64,000 bases of DNA. Source: Macrostomum hystrix (taxonomy: Eukaryota; Platyhelminthes; Macrostomidae). Positions 1 to 10,834 of this stretch are shown in pieces. Under the pieces are notes generated by a model. It did not search any database. It saw only the letters and a program-made list of their open reading frames with translations, and was not told where the DNA came from. The position numbers were made by a program, and so were the translations under genes. The DNA is taken from assembly GCA_950097015.1 (NCBI GenBank), contig CATNEN010000001.1, forward strand, positions 25,225,001 through 25,289,000, read 5' to 3'. Each line of letters begins with the position of its first letter. The first letter of the stretch is position 1.

Positions 1-1152
1 GTTCTGCAAAAAAACATTATCTTTAAGTTCTTAAAATGTCTTCATTTGATATTCTTCTATGGCTTATAAAATAAAATAGCATGCAAATAGCATGCAGACG
101 GCCTTGAGTTGAGTTGTAAATTGGCTAGCAGACTAATCAAGGTGAGTGCTCTGTGCTGGTCTGCGGTTTCTGGCTCTGTGCACCTCTGCTTTTGAGGAGA
201 TAACAGGAGATAAGTCTTGGAGCAATCGCTGCGAAAGCAAAGCCCACAGGGACATTGAGCGCAATATGCTTCACAAGCCGCCCTCCAGCTGGGGTTACCA
301 TGGCAACACATCGCTAATCACCGCATGCGGCTTGGAGCTCAGACATGTTATTTTAAGCTCAAACGCACTGCTGCTACTCACAGTAGAGTGCCGTGGAAAC
401 ATGACCGAAAATTGCCTCCTTGGTTCCCTTTCGCTTTTTCCTCTTCAGCTCTTCTCGGAGGAAGCTTAAAGCATGGGAGCTTGAAAAAGTCGAGATCTCA
501 GCTTTTTGTTGTTTGTCTCCCACTTGGTTTGTTACCTGAGACGTCAAATATATATTGAAAGTACAGGCCCATCATGGCCTATACTAATGTTTGAAGCCGG
601 ATGAAAAAATGCAAGACGAAATAGAAGTTACTTTTTGTGAAATTGATTTACTCAAACTTGGGCAGGCCGGCCTCACAGACGAAATTGAAGTTACTAACGC
701 CAGCCATAGAGTCACCGGGCGAAATTGAAGTTGCTTAGTTTGAAATAGAAGTTGAAAATAATAAAAATTATTTAACACTGAGAACCCCAAAACTGTTTGT
801 GAGCATCAACCAGCTGAATGCTTTAATTTCGTTTCGATCTTCTCTTTCATTTTATTCCTAAATCAGTCATTACTATTGCAAATTCACTGCAATATCTTTT
901 TCTCTACTTACAGTAGTATTATTTGCGTCACTTTACAACGAGTTCAATGAAGAAGCTACTTGTTTACTTAATGCATAAAAAAGAAAAACAACATGCCTAA
1001 GTGCTACAATTTAAACCGCAAAAATATCGCTCGTGGGAAGTTTCAGCGATGCGGTCGATGGAGACAGAGTTCTTTAAAAAAATAATAAACTGAAAAAAAC
1101 TCAAATCGAATGCGATCCGTTGTTACATCTAGCTCTACGTTGAAAGTCAGAA
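1..1152. other. Intergenic, no gene seen
   Basis: No ORF here has a recognisable domain or coding-like composition on either strand. The only structure is at about 590-770, where the 12-mer GAAATTGAAGTT and close variants recur four times at uneven spacing, like a decayed tandem repeat. The stretch probably includes the 3' UTR and downstream flank of the minus-strand glycosyltransferase. Confidence 0.5.
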
Positions 1153-2473
1153 CTAACAACTGCCAGAGCAGAATGGCTTGCTGTACACAATCTGGTGCAG
1201 TCTCTGAGAAACATGATCTTGCTCGGGTAACTGCATCCATGAGTGGAGATTGCGCAGTTGCCGGCCTTGCACCCGGTGCATGGCCAACGGCGGCCATCGC
1301 TTCACAGTCTTGGCAGAGAGGTCCGTGTAGCGGCAGATGAAAACATAGTCAGAGTGCAGGTGCAGAAATTGTCTAATTTTACCTGCTGCATTCGCCTGCT
1401 TATTGCGGGATGCAGTCATGGCAAGCGCTGGTAGAATACCAGTAATGTACACGTCCTCAAGCCACAGGGCGCCTGTGTGCGGCAAGTTCCTCTCGGCTTC
1501 ATTAACAATGGCCAACACAGCGGCTCGAGACAGGACGTAGCCTGGCCCTCCTGAGGCATACGCAGGGAACTCTTTATTCGGGTACTCAATCGTAGAAACG
1601 TAGAACTTCGAAGCCGGATCGCGACTCGCAGGGGCTTTCTCCTGTACCGAGCCTAGCACAAGCGGCTCCGATGGCTGATGTCGACGAAGCAGATGCACCA
1701 GCGACGCAACGTTCCAATATGAGTCGTGATCGGCTTTCAACACGAAATCGAAGCCATTGTGACAGGCCTTGGCGTACCAGCGCAGTGCGGAAATAATCTT
1801 GCGCACCAACAAGCCGTAGGAATCAAAGCTGTCTGCACCACTGTGGTAGGCAAGCAGGATGTCCTGATATACTGCCTGTTCTTGTCTCAAATCTGCCGTT
1901 GCATAGTGTCCGGCGCTGAGCTGAACTAGGAACAAGACCTGGCCAAACTGCCGATTCAGTTGCGCTCCCCAAGTCTCTCTGTTGAAAAAATTGTGATTTA
2001 AAACATAAAAATATTTCCTAAACATGATGTGGCGAACATTTCCTAGTTTAATTGCCTCGATTGTATCATTAATTAGTTTAGATTCTGAGTAGAGCTTGAA
2101 TTTAGACAAGTACAAGTACGCACCGAATGCCAAGCCGCGATGAGCTCATCAGTGACGTCACTGGCACTATCGCCAGAAGCGTCCTTCGCTCAGATCGAAT
2201 TTCTTCCGCGCTGCTCCGACAGACATCGGACAGCCAAGCCGGCTCTTCAAAGGTCCAGTTACCAAAATGGCGAATGAGACGAGCTTCGGTTTTGTGATTA
2301 TGCGGCTGCGTGATGCTGGGACAGGAGATTTTGGGGAATTCGTTCGCTCTCATGAGAATGAGAAGAATGAGCGCAAACGCAGCCAGCAGCGCCAGAAAGC
2401 ACACGGTGACTCGCCAACGGCACTGCCGTAGATGATTGACAACTGGAAGTGGGACCACTCGGCAATGCATCAT
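1153..2473 (-). CDS. GT31-family beta-1,3-glycosyltransferase (B3GALT/B3GNT-like), 2 exons
   Basis: Predicted Golgi type II membrane glycosyltransferase that would add Gal or GlcNAc in beta-1,3 linkage; the acceptor cannot be inferred. Exon 1 is 2473-2124 and exon 2 is 1978-1153, giving 391 aa. The 145-bp intron (GTGCGT...TTCAACAG) joins GIR to ETWG and so restores the GT31 signature IRETWG, which strongly supports this splice. A short cytoplasmic tail is followed by a hydrophobic anchor at about residues 20-41 and a stem with an N-glycosylation sequon (NWT). The metal-binding region reads KADHDSYWN, where the family usually has DDD, so DxD is kept as DHD. YASGGPGYVLSR and LEDVYITG match the conserved donor and catalytic motifs. 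Length is normal for the family. Family assignment is firm; donor and acceptor specificity is not. Confidence 0.88.
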
Positions 2474-4379
2474 GACTGGACTGCCTGCGTGTTTGGTACA
2501 GTTCTGTCAGAGTAACTAACACTAATGGAAACTTCCGAAATTGATATAAATCAAAACCTGAATTTCGAGTGCAACTGGTTCTCAAATTTTCTAATCTGAA
2601 AGGTATTTGCGCCGAAAATTCTGCTCGGACCTGGTTCAATATTACTTCTTCCATTCGAATGCTCTCAAATCCATAATGGTCGGGTATGACTATAGTGATT
2701 TCGCCAACAGAAAGCATTCCACATTCCACGTACCACAAAGTCAACCTTAAAACGGTCAAACGACTCAGTTCTTGTTTCCAATCGACGTTTTGGTACCTCG
2801 ATCTTCTGAAGCCTTAACAGCTCGGAGTTTGACTCGTAGCTGTGTTTGAAGGTTACTTGGCAAAGAAATAAATTTCTCTAAAATTTCAGAGACGCACAAA
2901 ACTTGAGTTTTCTTTTTCCCGCGCAAAGGCATGGTTGCATACTCCCCGCCCTTGTAACGGCAGAGAACTTTAGTTGCATTGTCTTACCAAGCACGTCTTG
3001 AAGAGTCACTTCCACATTGGCTACTGGAATAGACGACAGGAATAAACACTGGAATAGATAGACGCTCAGGCTAGATAGGTTAGAGGTTAGATAGACTGGG
3101 TTTGGGTCTTATAGCCTTACCAAACAGTGGATAAATAGTTCAATACGACAATCGCGTTTTGTCTGCGCGGTGTCTGAATTCGCTAAATGTGTACACATGC
3201 CTGTACACATACGTACAAATGACAAATTTCACTATTCACTATAAATCCCTATAGAAAAACTTTAGTGCTCTTAGCTCAGAGAAGAAAGCGGAGACAAGTC
3301 AGCGGTTGGGGCTTAAAACTACCAGCGGGGGGTGGCGGTGTAGACGAACACAAATATTACGCCCGCTGGGCACTAACATCAGTTTGTGCGCACTGCGCGC
3401 TCAGAGACTTCTAGAAATAACAACTGGACCCGCAAGGCACAGCGATGACTTTCCCTGCAATGTTTTCCCTGCAAGTTGAGGCCGGCATTTTTAGGGGCAG
3501 GGACTTATTTGTCCAGAGACTGGCTGTTATTTCTAGAAGTCTCTGAGCGCGCTGCACAGACCGGCTCAATGTAAACAAACTGCTTTAACTGCTTTAAAAC
3601 AAGCCCTTGTTTGCTTGCACAGTGGTACAATATTGAGGGAGTGTGCAATACAGTGTGTGCGCCATCGCGGCCGCCATATATGCTTTTTTATATGTTAAAA
3701 TTTAGTTTCAAATTGCAGAATCATTCTTCATCCGTTGTAAGGAGAGTAATTGATTTATCATCTGACATTTCACAACATTTTGGAGAACAAATTTCTTAGA
3801 TTTTATGAAGTGACTATCATGCGGTCATTCAAATCTTGATAATTTAAGAAGCGTTGTAACTTCTATTCAACTGTCCTATCTATTAAGTATTAAGACGATG
3901 GGGCAAATATGGCTTAGATTGTTTTATGCCCGCTTTAGTTTTTGGTGCACTTTTTCAACAGACACCAACCGCGCGAACTGGTGGACTGTGGGGCGGCCTG
4001 GCATATAGAGCATCTTCTAATATTCTAAAAATGAAAATCTTATATGTAAGATATAAGATGAACACCTTCACCAAAAGATTTCGGTACACGTATTTTTATT
4101 AAGCTTAATTCCATTGCCAAGAGGATTAAATTTTCGAAAAACAGCTTTAAATAGGCTTTTCTAATGCATTCTTGTTTTCAGCTGGTGCACAGTGAGGTCT
4201 ATAGCGCCAATTTTTATGATTGGTCTGGCGAGCGCACTGATAAGAGAACTGATGACCAGATGTGCATAGCCTGTGTACAGCAGTGCAGGCTTCTGTTATC
4301 AGCGCAGCAGTGAGAGATTTAATTTATTTACGAGTATTTATTCTACCGATTCATAGAACATTTCTTTCACAGCAGTAAA
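2474..4379. other. Intergenic, no gene seen
   Basis: No convincing coding region. It is the 5' flank of the minus-strand glycosyltransferase and contains a perfect 28-bp inverted repeat at 3395-3552, annotated separately. Confidence 0.5.
3395..3552. repeat. Perfect 28-bp inverted repeat, 102-bp loop
   Basis: The arm at 3395-3422, beginning GCGCGCTCAGAGACTTCTAG, is the exact reverse complement of 3525-3552. The loop has no ORF. It may be a small foldback element, or a structured RNA if transcribed; no target duplication was found. Confidence 0.7.
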
Positions 4380-4387
4380 GTCAAAAG

Positions 4388-5360
4388 TAGAGATGCCAAA
4401 AACCGGCCCTTTTTGAGAACCGGTTATCCGGTTTGAAAACCGCCTTTTATAAGAAAACCGGTCTTTAAAAACCGGTTTGTGTGCCAAGTTTTTAAAAAAG
4501 CACTAAATAAGCATAGGACATAGAATTTATATACAATCGTGAATTTGTTAAAGGTGTGCGTGCCGATTAATAATAATAAAAGTTTCTTGGAATTAATAAT
4601 TTTAAATTTGTTATAGTTAGGTTTCGCGGAAATTGAATATCGCGCCAATTCAAATTTTCCATGGACTTTCTTCGGAATCGTTCCGTAGCCAATGCGAACT
4701 AAATGCAAACTAAAATAAAGACCCAATGCGAACTTAATATAAATTGAGATTTAGTTCGGATCAATTCGTAACTAATTCGCGAACTCTTAATTTTGCTGAA
4801 CTTAACTTAACTTTAAACTTAATGATGCACTGGTAGCAATGATTTATTAATTTGATGATTTTGGCCAAGGCAAACTGGTCACAGTCTCGAAATGTCGGTA
4901 CCCTGGGATGGCGAATCCTTGATGTTTTTAGGTTTAGACTTAGATAGTTTTAGATTAGGCCCAAATTTAGATTTATACTCCAAGTTCAACTTAGATTTAA
5001 TTTTAAGTTTAATTTTAACTAATTAATCTATGCATGTATTATTAATTAATTACCATACTGGCACTGAGTACTACTGAGTCCTGCGGACTCCGAGGTTTTT
5101 CATATTCTTTTCTGCGATTCAGACTCTACAACTACAACTACGAATTACGATTATGAAGTTACAAAGCAACGATTTAGAAAAATTTTGTTACCAGTTTTTT
5201 TTTCTCCAAAGTGCAAAAATTGTGACTCTGTGAGACATAATAAATATAAAACCCATTAAAAACCGTCAAAAAACCGGACAAAAAAACGTTTTTTTAGAAC
5301 CGGTTTTCCTGCTAAAAACCGGCTTTTTTAAACCGGTTTTAAAACCGGTTGGCATCCCTA
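4388..5360. mobile_element. Non-autonomous hAT-like element (MITE) with perfect 8-bp TSD
   Basis: The element is 973 bp. Its left end reads TAGAGATGCCAAAAACCGG; its right end, read inward on the other strand, is TAGGGATGCCAACCGG. The terminal inverted repeats extend inward as a cluster of AACCGGTT-type palindromes at both ends (4400-4480 and 5265-5350). It is flanked by GTCAAAAG at 4380-4387 and again at 5361-5368, the 8-bp duplication typical of hAT insertion. The interior is AT-rich and has no transposase. The superfamily call rests on TSD length and the TAGGGATG-type terminus. Confidence 0.85.
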
Positions 5361-5368
5361 GTCAAAAG

Positions 5369-6076
5369 GCTAACAGCTGCCTACATCAGGGCAGACTTCA
5401 AGGCCCAAACATCTATCTCTAATGTCCTGGGTTTGTATATATATATAAATATATATAATATATGAATAAATAAAAATATATGTATGTGGCGGAGAGTGCA
5501 CTCTACCCTAGACAGCCGGCCCCAGACATCACACCAACTGTCTGGGCGGATGCGTCACCCCTGCTCGCGCAGTCGCATTGGTTTGCGATCCTCAGTGGGG
5601 TTGGGGACATGGAGAAGTCCCGCTGGCCTTTATCATGGACGTCTCCAGTTAGAATCTAGACAGGAAGCTTCCCATTGGTCCTCCAAGTTTAGGCCAGTTT
5701 TTAATGCCTGCATATCTATGCCAAGCTCACTTAAAAAGCGTTTATTGCGATAGTTATTGATGCTTAATTTAGTTTATATATTTGTCTCCACAAATTGAAT
5801 TCATACAAATAGTCAAACAATGAAAAAGTATAAAAAGAAACGAGATATAGATATTTCAGAAAAGCATTAGCAAGCAAGCAATATACATGCAAGAGCAAAC
5901 ATTTTCAACGCCATTTCACTTCAAAGATTAAAAAAGCTAACCGTTATTCTAAATCCTCTCAGAATCTTGTTCCTGTCTTGGTCATTTTACCAATTGTGCG
6001 TGCCACGCTACCACAGGTACAACAATCACTACCCAGTAAGCTTAGCAATTTTTCGCTTTCCTTCATTCGCACTCCT
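5369..6076. other. Intergenic, no gene seen
   Basis: Holds an AT-rich low-complexity tract at about 5435-5485. The ORF at 5484-5753 has no recognisable domain. Nothing else is supported. Confidence 0.45.
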
Positions 6077-7870
6077 TTAATTAGATAAGTCTTTGATCAG
6101 ATTTTTAATCGTGCAGTTAAAAAATGACCTCACAACACCGTCCTTGATGTCGTGGCCCTCCGTGCACATGGTTCGGCCCATGAAAGCCTCCACGAATAGA
6201 TTGTCATCCACAAGCATATCAGCTAAACAACAAAACAGCTGCAGTTGATTTGGAGCGCACAGCAGCTTTCTCCGAAGATCATCGTTTTGGCGAATCTCCT
6301 CGAAGATCTGCCAGCAATGTTTTGCAATGGCAAATACAACCTCGGTTGGTCTAGTCAAACCACCACGATTTATTTCGTCCAGAAAAGCTGATGCTGATGG
6401 TTGAACCCAATCTTCAGTTTCAAGCAGTGGCAGAATGTCAGGACTTACTAGCATCTCACGGCAGGACTCGCATCCGCGCTTTCGATTTAGAAATGATCTT
6501 GCGATTGCGCCACTTACATAATAAATTACGGTGCAGTCCGACGTTCCAGGCTGAATGGTAAGCTCGATCTTTTTTTAGAAAGCTCACTTGCTAGATTAAT
6601 GCACTGCTGATCGCGACTGTTGGTGACTGAGTCGAGGGCACTATCGATTTGTCGCACCGAAAAATCTGAGAATTTTAGCAAACTGATTGCAGCAATCTTG
6701 CGACTGTTCTCAATCAGCTGCCTGGCAGATATAAAATAGTTTGCTCCGGACATCTGGCGGAGCCAGCCGAATCTCTTCTCGATACTGTCAGACTGAAGAG
6801 AGCCAAGGAGGACATATGAGAAGCCTTCGCGATCAAGTAGGTGTCTCGCACAGGCAGCTATTGCGTGACACTGACAGGTAGTTCGACAGGCCAGAAATGT
6901 CTCCTTTGAGAGCCCGTGCTTGCTGGTCGACTGCCATTCCTGTGTATGAAAATAGAATGTAGGAATCACTGATTGGAGACTAAGTTTTGTGAACTTCATG
7001 AAAATTAGGGGTTATTAGTTGAATGCTAAAATCACTTTCCTATTTAATAAAATATGCTTTCTCGTTCTTACCTTCAAGAAATTTCCAAAATCATCCAAAA
7101 ATCGAAGCTTCCAGTCCAGAGATGATCGCACGTACGGGATCCTGGACTATATCGCGCTTGTGGTTATCCTTTTGATGCGGTCTTCACATTAAGTATAACT
7201 TGTATTTTCCACAGCTTGACAATGACGCCAATAAAATTAGCTGTATCGAGCCAGTTCTTGCCTTCGTGTTCACTGTAGTACCTCAAAGCATGGAGGGTAG
7301 ACTCGCAGAAAACGGATACAGCCATTTTCCCAGAAGATTTTTCAATACTTTTAGGATCAAGGGGATCAAGCGTAGTAGTACTTAGCTTGTGTGCCAATCT
7401 TACTGGCCTCCCAGCTTCAGCGTGATAGAGCTCCCTAATATCTGGAAAATTAGCTTGACAAATCTGGTTCAAAATAGGTGGATAGGCAGGACATTCAATG
7501 AGGCCTCTAGCTTGAAAATTATTGTATATGTTTTTCAGGTTGTGTACCGGGTCGAATAGGATAAAAATTGGCTGCCCACTGATCTTGTCAATAACCGATG
7601 ATCGCAGTTCTCCTTCACACACAAAATCGATAATAAACTTTCTGTTCACTGGAGCATTGTCAATAGATATAGCAATGACAGAAAACTGCATGCTTCTCAG
7701 AAGTTCCATTGCGGGCGGTTAGTTTAGCTACCGGATACATGGACACCATGTCTTTGAACTTCCCAGCTACTGATCTTATCATAAAGCAGCAGTACGTCGA
7801 CGCTATTGATCCGTTTTCATCCACTCCGCTAACTTGACCTCCAGAGTATTCCATTCCATTCCATCGCACC
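6077..7870 (-). pseudogene. P-element/THAP9-type transposase, decayed
   Basis: Minus-strand fragments in three frames line up in N-to-C order with P-element family transposases. They are: the WNGMEYSGG...IASTYCCFMI block (about 7850-7690); ISIDNAPVNRKF and DPVHNLKNIYNNF (7709-7164), the GTP-binding/RNase-H region; SDSIEKRFGWLRQMSG and ARQLIENSRK (6999-6526), the typical C-terminal ARQ region; and YVSGAIARS followed by a CESC knuckle (about 6535-6440), running on to a stop at 6077. No N-terminal THAP zinc finger was found, and frame changes near 7710, 7100 and 6520 cannot all be explained as introns. I infer an inactive copy. Terminal inverted repeats were not identified, so the element borders are unknown. 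Confidence 0.75.
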
Positions 7871-8559
7871 TCGATCTCTCCATGCAGATACGCCAGCAGC
7901 GGCCAACAACACCGACCCGGCTGGTTGGTGAAACGAATGCCGGATGAAGAGATTGACAGAGGTCTGATCATGTCCGCGCTGCGCAATCAATACCTGGCCT
8001 TCGCTTAATTATGAGAACCTGGTGCCGTTGGGTGCCACCCTGCTGCTGGTGCTCGATGCGGATATTGCCTGGCACAGGTGAGGCTTATTCAATTCTTCAA
8101 TCTTGGATTTTTCCCTACGGCTCCATACCCGAAATATCTGTTCCACCAATGGGACCTGGACAGCATCGCCCAGGGCCTGTACTACTTCTCCAGGAAGCCT
8201 CAACTGCAGCAGCTATGCGTCAAAAGCGTACAGGGCGCGTCCAGCCGCGTTCAGGACCCGCGTGCACTTTGACCTTCTTTGACAACAAGCACTTTGGAGA
8301 GGATCAAAACTACTGCATAGCTGATTATACACTATCGGTCTATCGGCAACAAGTCTGAAGCCAAATTTCCTGCCAACCGTCAAAGTGTCCAGCGCTGCTT
8401 CCAGTCGTTTGCTTTCTACTGGCTCTCAAATCTAGCAGCGAAGCGGCTACTTTACAAGCGAGCGGAGGGCGAGTGGATCTGCGAGCACAACACCCTGTCC
8501 AGACAGCTATCCGAGGTGTACCCGGATCCACAGATGCGGCTTAGCTTGCGGATGGCTTA
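7871..8559 (+). pseudogene. Unrecognised gene fragment, several exon-like blocks
   Basis: Three coding-like blocks on the plus strand show GC-rich third positions unlike the flanks. Block 1 (about 7890-8000) includes DEEIDRGLIMSALRNQYLAF. Block 2 (8010-8077) includes LGATLLLVLDADIAWH and ends at a donor-like GTGAGG; removing 8078-8162 joins it in frame to SIAQGLYYFSRKPQLQQLC. Block 3 (about 8374-8559) includes SFAFYWLSNLAAKRLLY and ends in a stop. Blocks 1 and 2 are in different frames with no good splice between them. I do not recognise the family. It could be the 3' end of a gene broken by the neighbouring transposon, or a live gene with sequence errors. Confidence 0.35.
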
Positions 8560-8830
8560 ACGTTGGCTGAGAAGTGCAGCTAGCAGCCAACGTTTCGTGG
8601 CCTACGTTTCGTGGAAATACAATTGAAATTGACGAAATTGACTTCTTCTGAGACGCGTTCCTCTGAAATACACTGACCGTGACGATCTGTATATCAATCT
8701 ATTAATATATTTATCTATATTTAAATATTACTAGCACTATTACTAACGTTACTATTCTTAACATTATGCATAAATACATTATTACATATATGCCTATGCA
8801 TATATACAAATATACGTTTCCATATGAGAG

Positions 8831-8862
<32 letters not shown>

Positions 8863-10495
8863 TTTGTCAGTATACAAGTGTATATATCGTATCATATCAT
8901 ATAAAAAGGTAAACAGAAAAATAGAGACTTGCCGATAAATTGTTCATTTTAGTAGTGGAGAGGGGACAACAGAAATTGTTACGGATATACGTGACCTATT
9001 GAACTATTTATAATCAAGATCAAAAATTAGAATGCAAGTATTGACATTCTTACGTGGAGAATATTGACAAGGACATTTACAGGTGTAATAAATATTACGA
9101 TGTAACAATTACGAGCTGGGAATTTAAATTAAGTCTAATATTTTCCAAGAAAACCCAAACGGTGACATTTTAAGGTGTGGTGCATAATACATTTCGTTCT
9201 CCGTGTTTTTTACTTGTACTGCTGCTACCTCACAATTGCATGCACTTAATTAAGGGTCATGGTTAAAAACTAAATACCAGGCCTACGTTTCTTTTTAGTA
9301 TGTATTTCTCAAACTAAAAATATTGTAATTGAAATATGCCTGTCAGTCTAAAAACAAAAAAATTAAATGATGGAAGCTATATAGAAAAGTATATCTGTAT
9401 GCTTGGACACTGTTTTAAACAACTTTTGCATGTTCTAATCCATAATCTCGAAGGTAGTTCATGCCCACGAGCTATAATACTTAATAAGTTAATATCACCT
9501 ATAATTTTATTACTTTAGACAACTTACACCAGGCCTTATGCTATGCCTAACTAGTACTTTCCAGTAATGACTTACAATGGCTATACTAATGTTGGCCAAT
9601 GCACTTGTTTAGGAAATTATCGTGTAGAATGTAATGTAGACCTGGGCCCCAATTTAAGATTCACATAGGCTTGATTAGAACTTTCCTAGGAATGTGTTAT
9701 AATTCAGTTTGAATATTGACTAACCATCTCTAGGCTAGAACTGCCCAACCAACCTAAGGATAATTTGGTAACAGACATTTTGGTAGCAAAACAGGTACAT
9801 TTAGGTAACACTGTGCATTTTGGTAACATCCTATATGCTTATTTGGCAATGACATCCTAGCTCGTATATGCTTTAAAGGGAAATCTCAACTATGTGCTTC
9901 ACTAGGCCTAGAGCAATTGGCTCCATAATTTGGATTACTTATTTTTTTAGCTACCTATCAATACTATTTGGCTAAATATAGTCTTGTAGACAAGATACAA
10001 TTTGAATTTGTCCCAGCTTATAATTTGTATTTATCATATTTTCAGTCTTATAATTGGGGATGTTTCTTATCTGGCCAATTCAAATATCTGTTTTTAATCT
10101 AAATTGCTATATGTAACAATAATTTATGCTTTATAAGCTATTTATTGGCATACACATCTGTTACATAGTCCAGCAGTACATTATATCATTTTATTATTGT
10201 CTAAAATAAAATGTTGTCATACTCATAAGCATGAGCACTCTGCTACATTTTTCTGACCATGGTTTAATAAGTGAACTTTTAATTATAAAAAACATTCCTT
10301 TTATAATAATAGTAAATAAACAATTTCAGAAACTTTTTAAAAGCCTTAAATATATGAAATTTACCCTTGACACTTCACTAAAATTTTTATTTTTTTATTT
10401 TGTATGTATTGATTATAATATATATATATATAATCAATCAATATAATTGAGTATAAAATTGGAGTTATGCCTGTTATAATTTCAGAGCTAACAAA
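8560..10495. other. AT-rich intergenic DNA, no gene seen
   Basis: Long AT-rich stretch with a (TA)n microsatellite at about 8829-8860. The short ORFs are AT-biased, lack domains and have no splice context. Confidence 0.55.
8829..8860. repeat. (TA)n microsatellite
   Basis: About 16 uninterrupted TA dinucleotides in AT-rich intergenic DNA. Confidence 0.9.
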
Positions 10496-10605
10496 TTACC
10501 CACCAAGGCTATCTGCTATTACCCACCCAGCCTATCAGCTATTACCCACCCAGCCCATCAGCTATTACCCACCCAGCCCATCAGCCATTACCCACATGAA
10601 CCATC
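10496..10605 (+). repeat. Short 23-bp tandem repeat, about 5 copies
   Basis: The core CAGCTATTACCCACCCAGCC recurs with small changes. It ends about 230 bp before the RabGAP start codon. Confidence 0.75.
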
Positions 10606-10834
10606 AGCTATGACCTATTCCAGCACTTGAATAATTTTCCTAGAGCTATTTATCATTTTTTCATTAATTTCAGTGCTGTGTTGGCAAGGCTGTGCTATTT
10701 AAACAAAGACTTCTGGCCTAAACAAACAGTTTTTGTTATTTCTAATTTGCATCTCGACGCGCGCATGACTGGCTCAATCAGACTCAATCTAGCTTAGGAT
10801 TCACTAGGAGCCTTGCCACAGACAGACTTCACCG

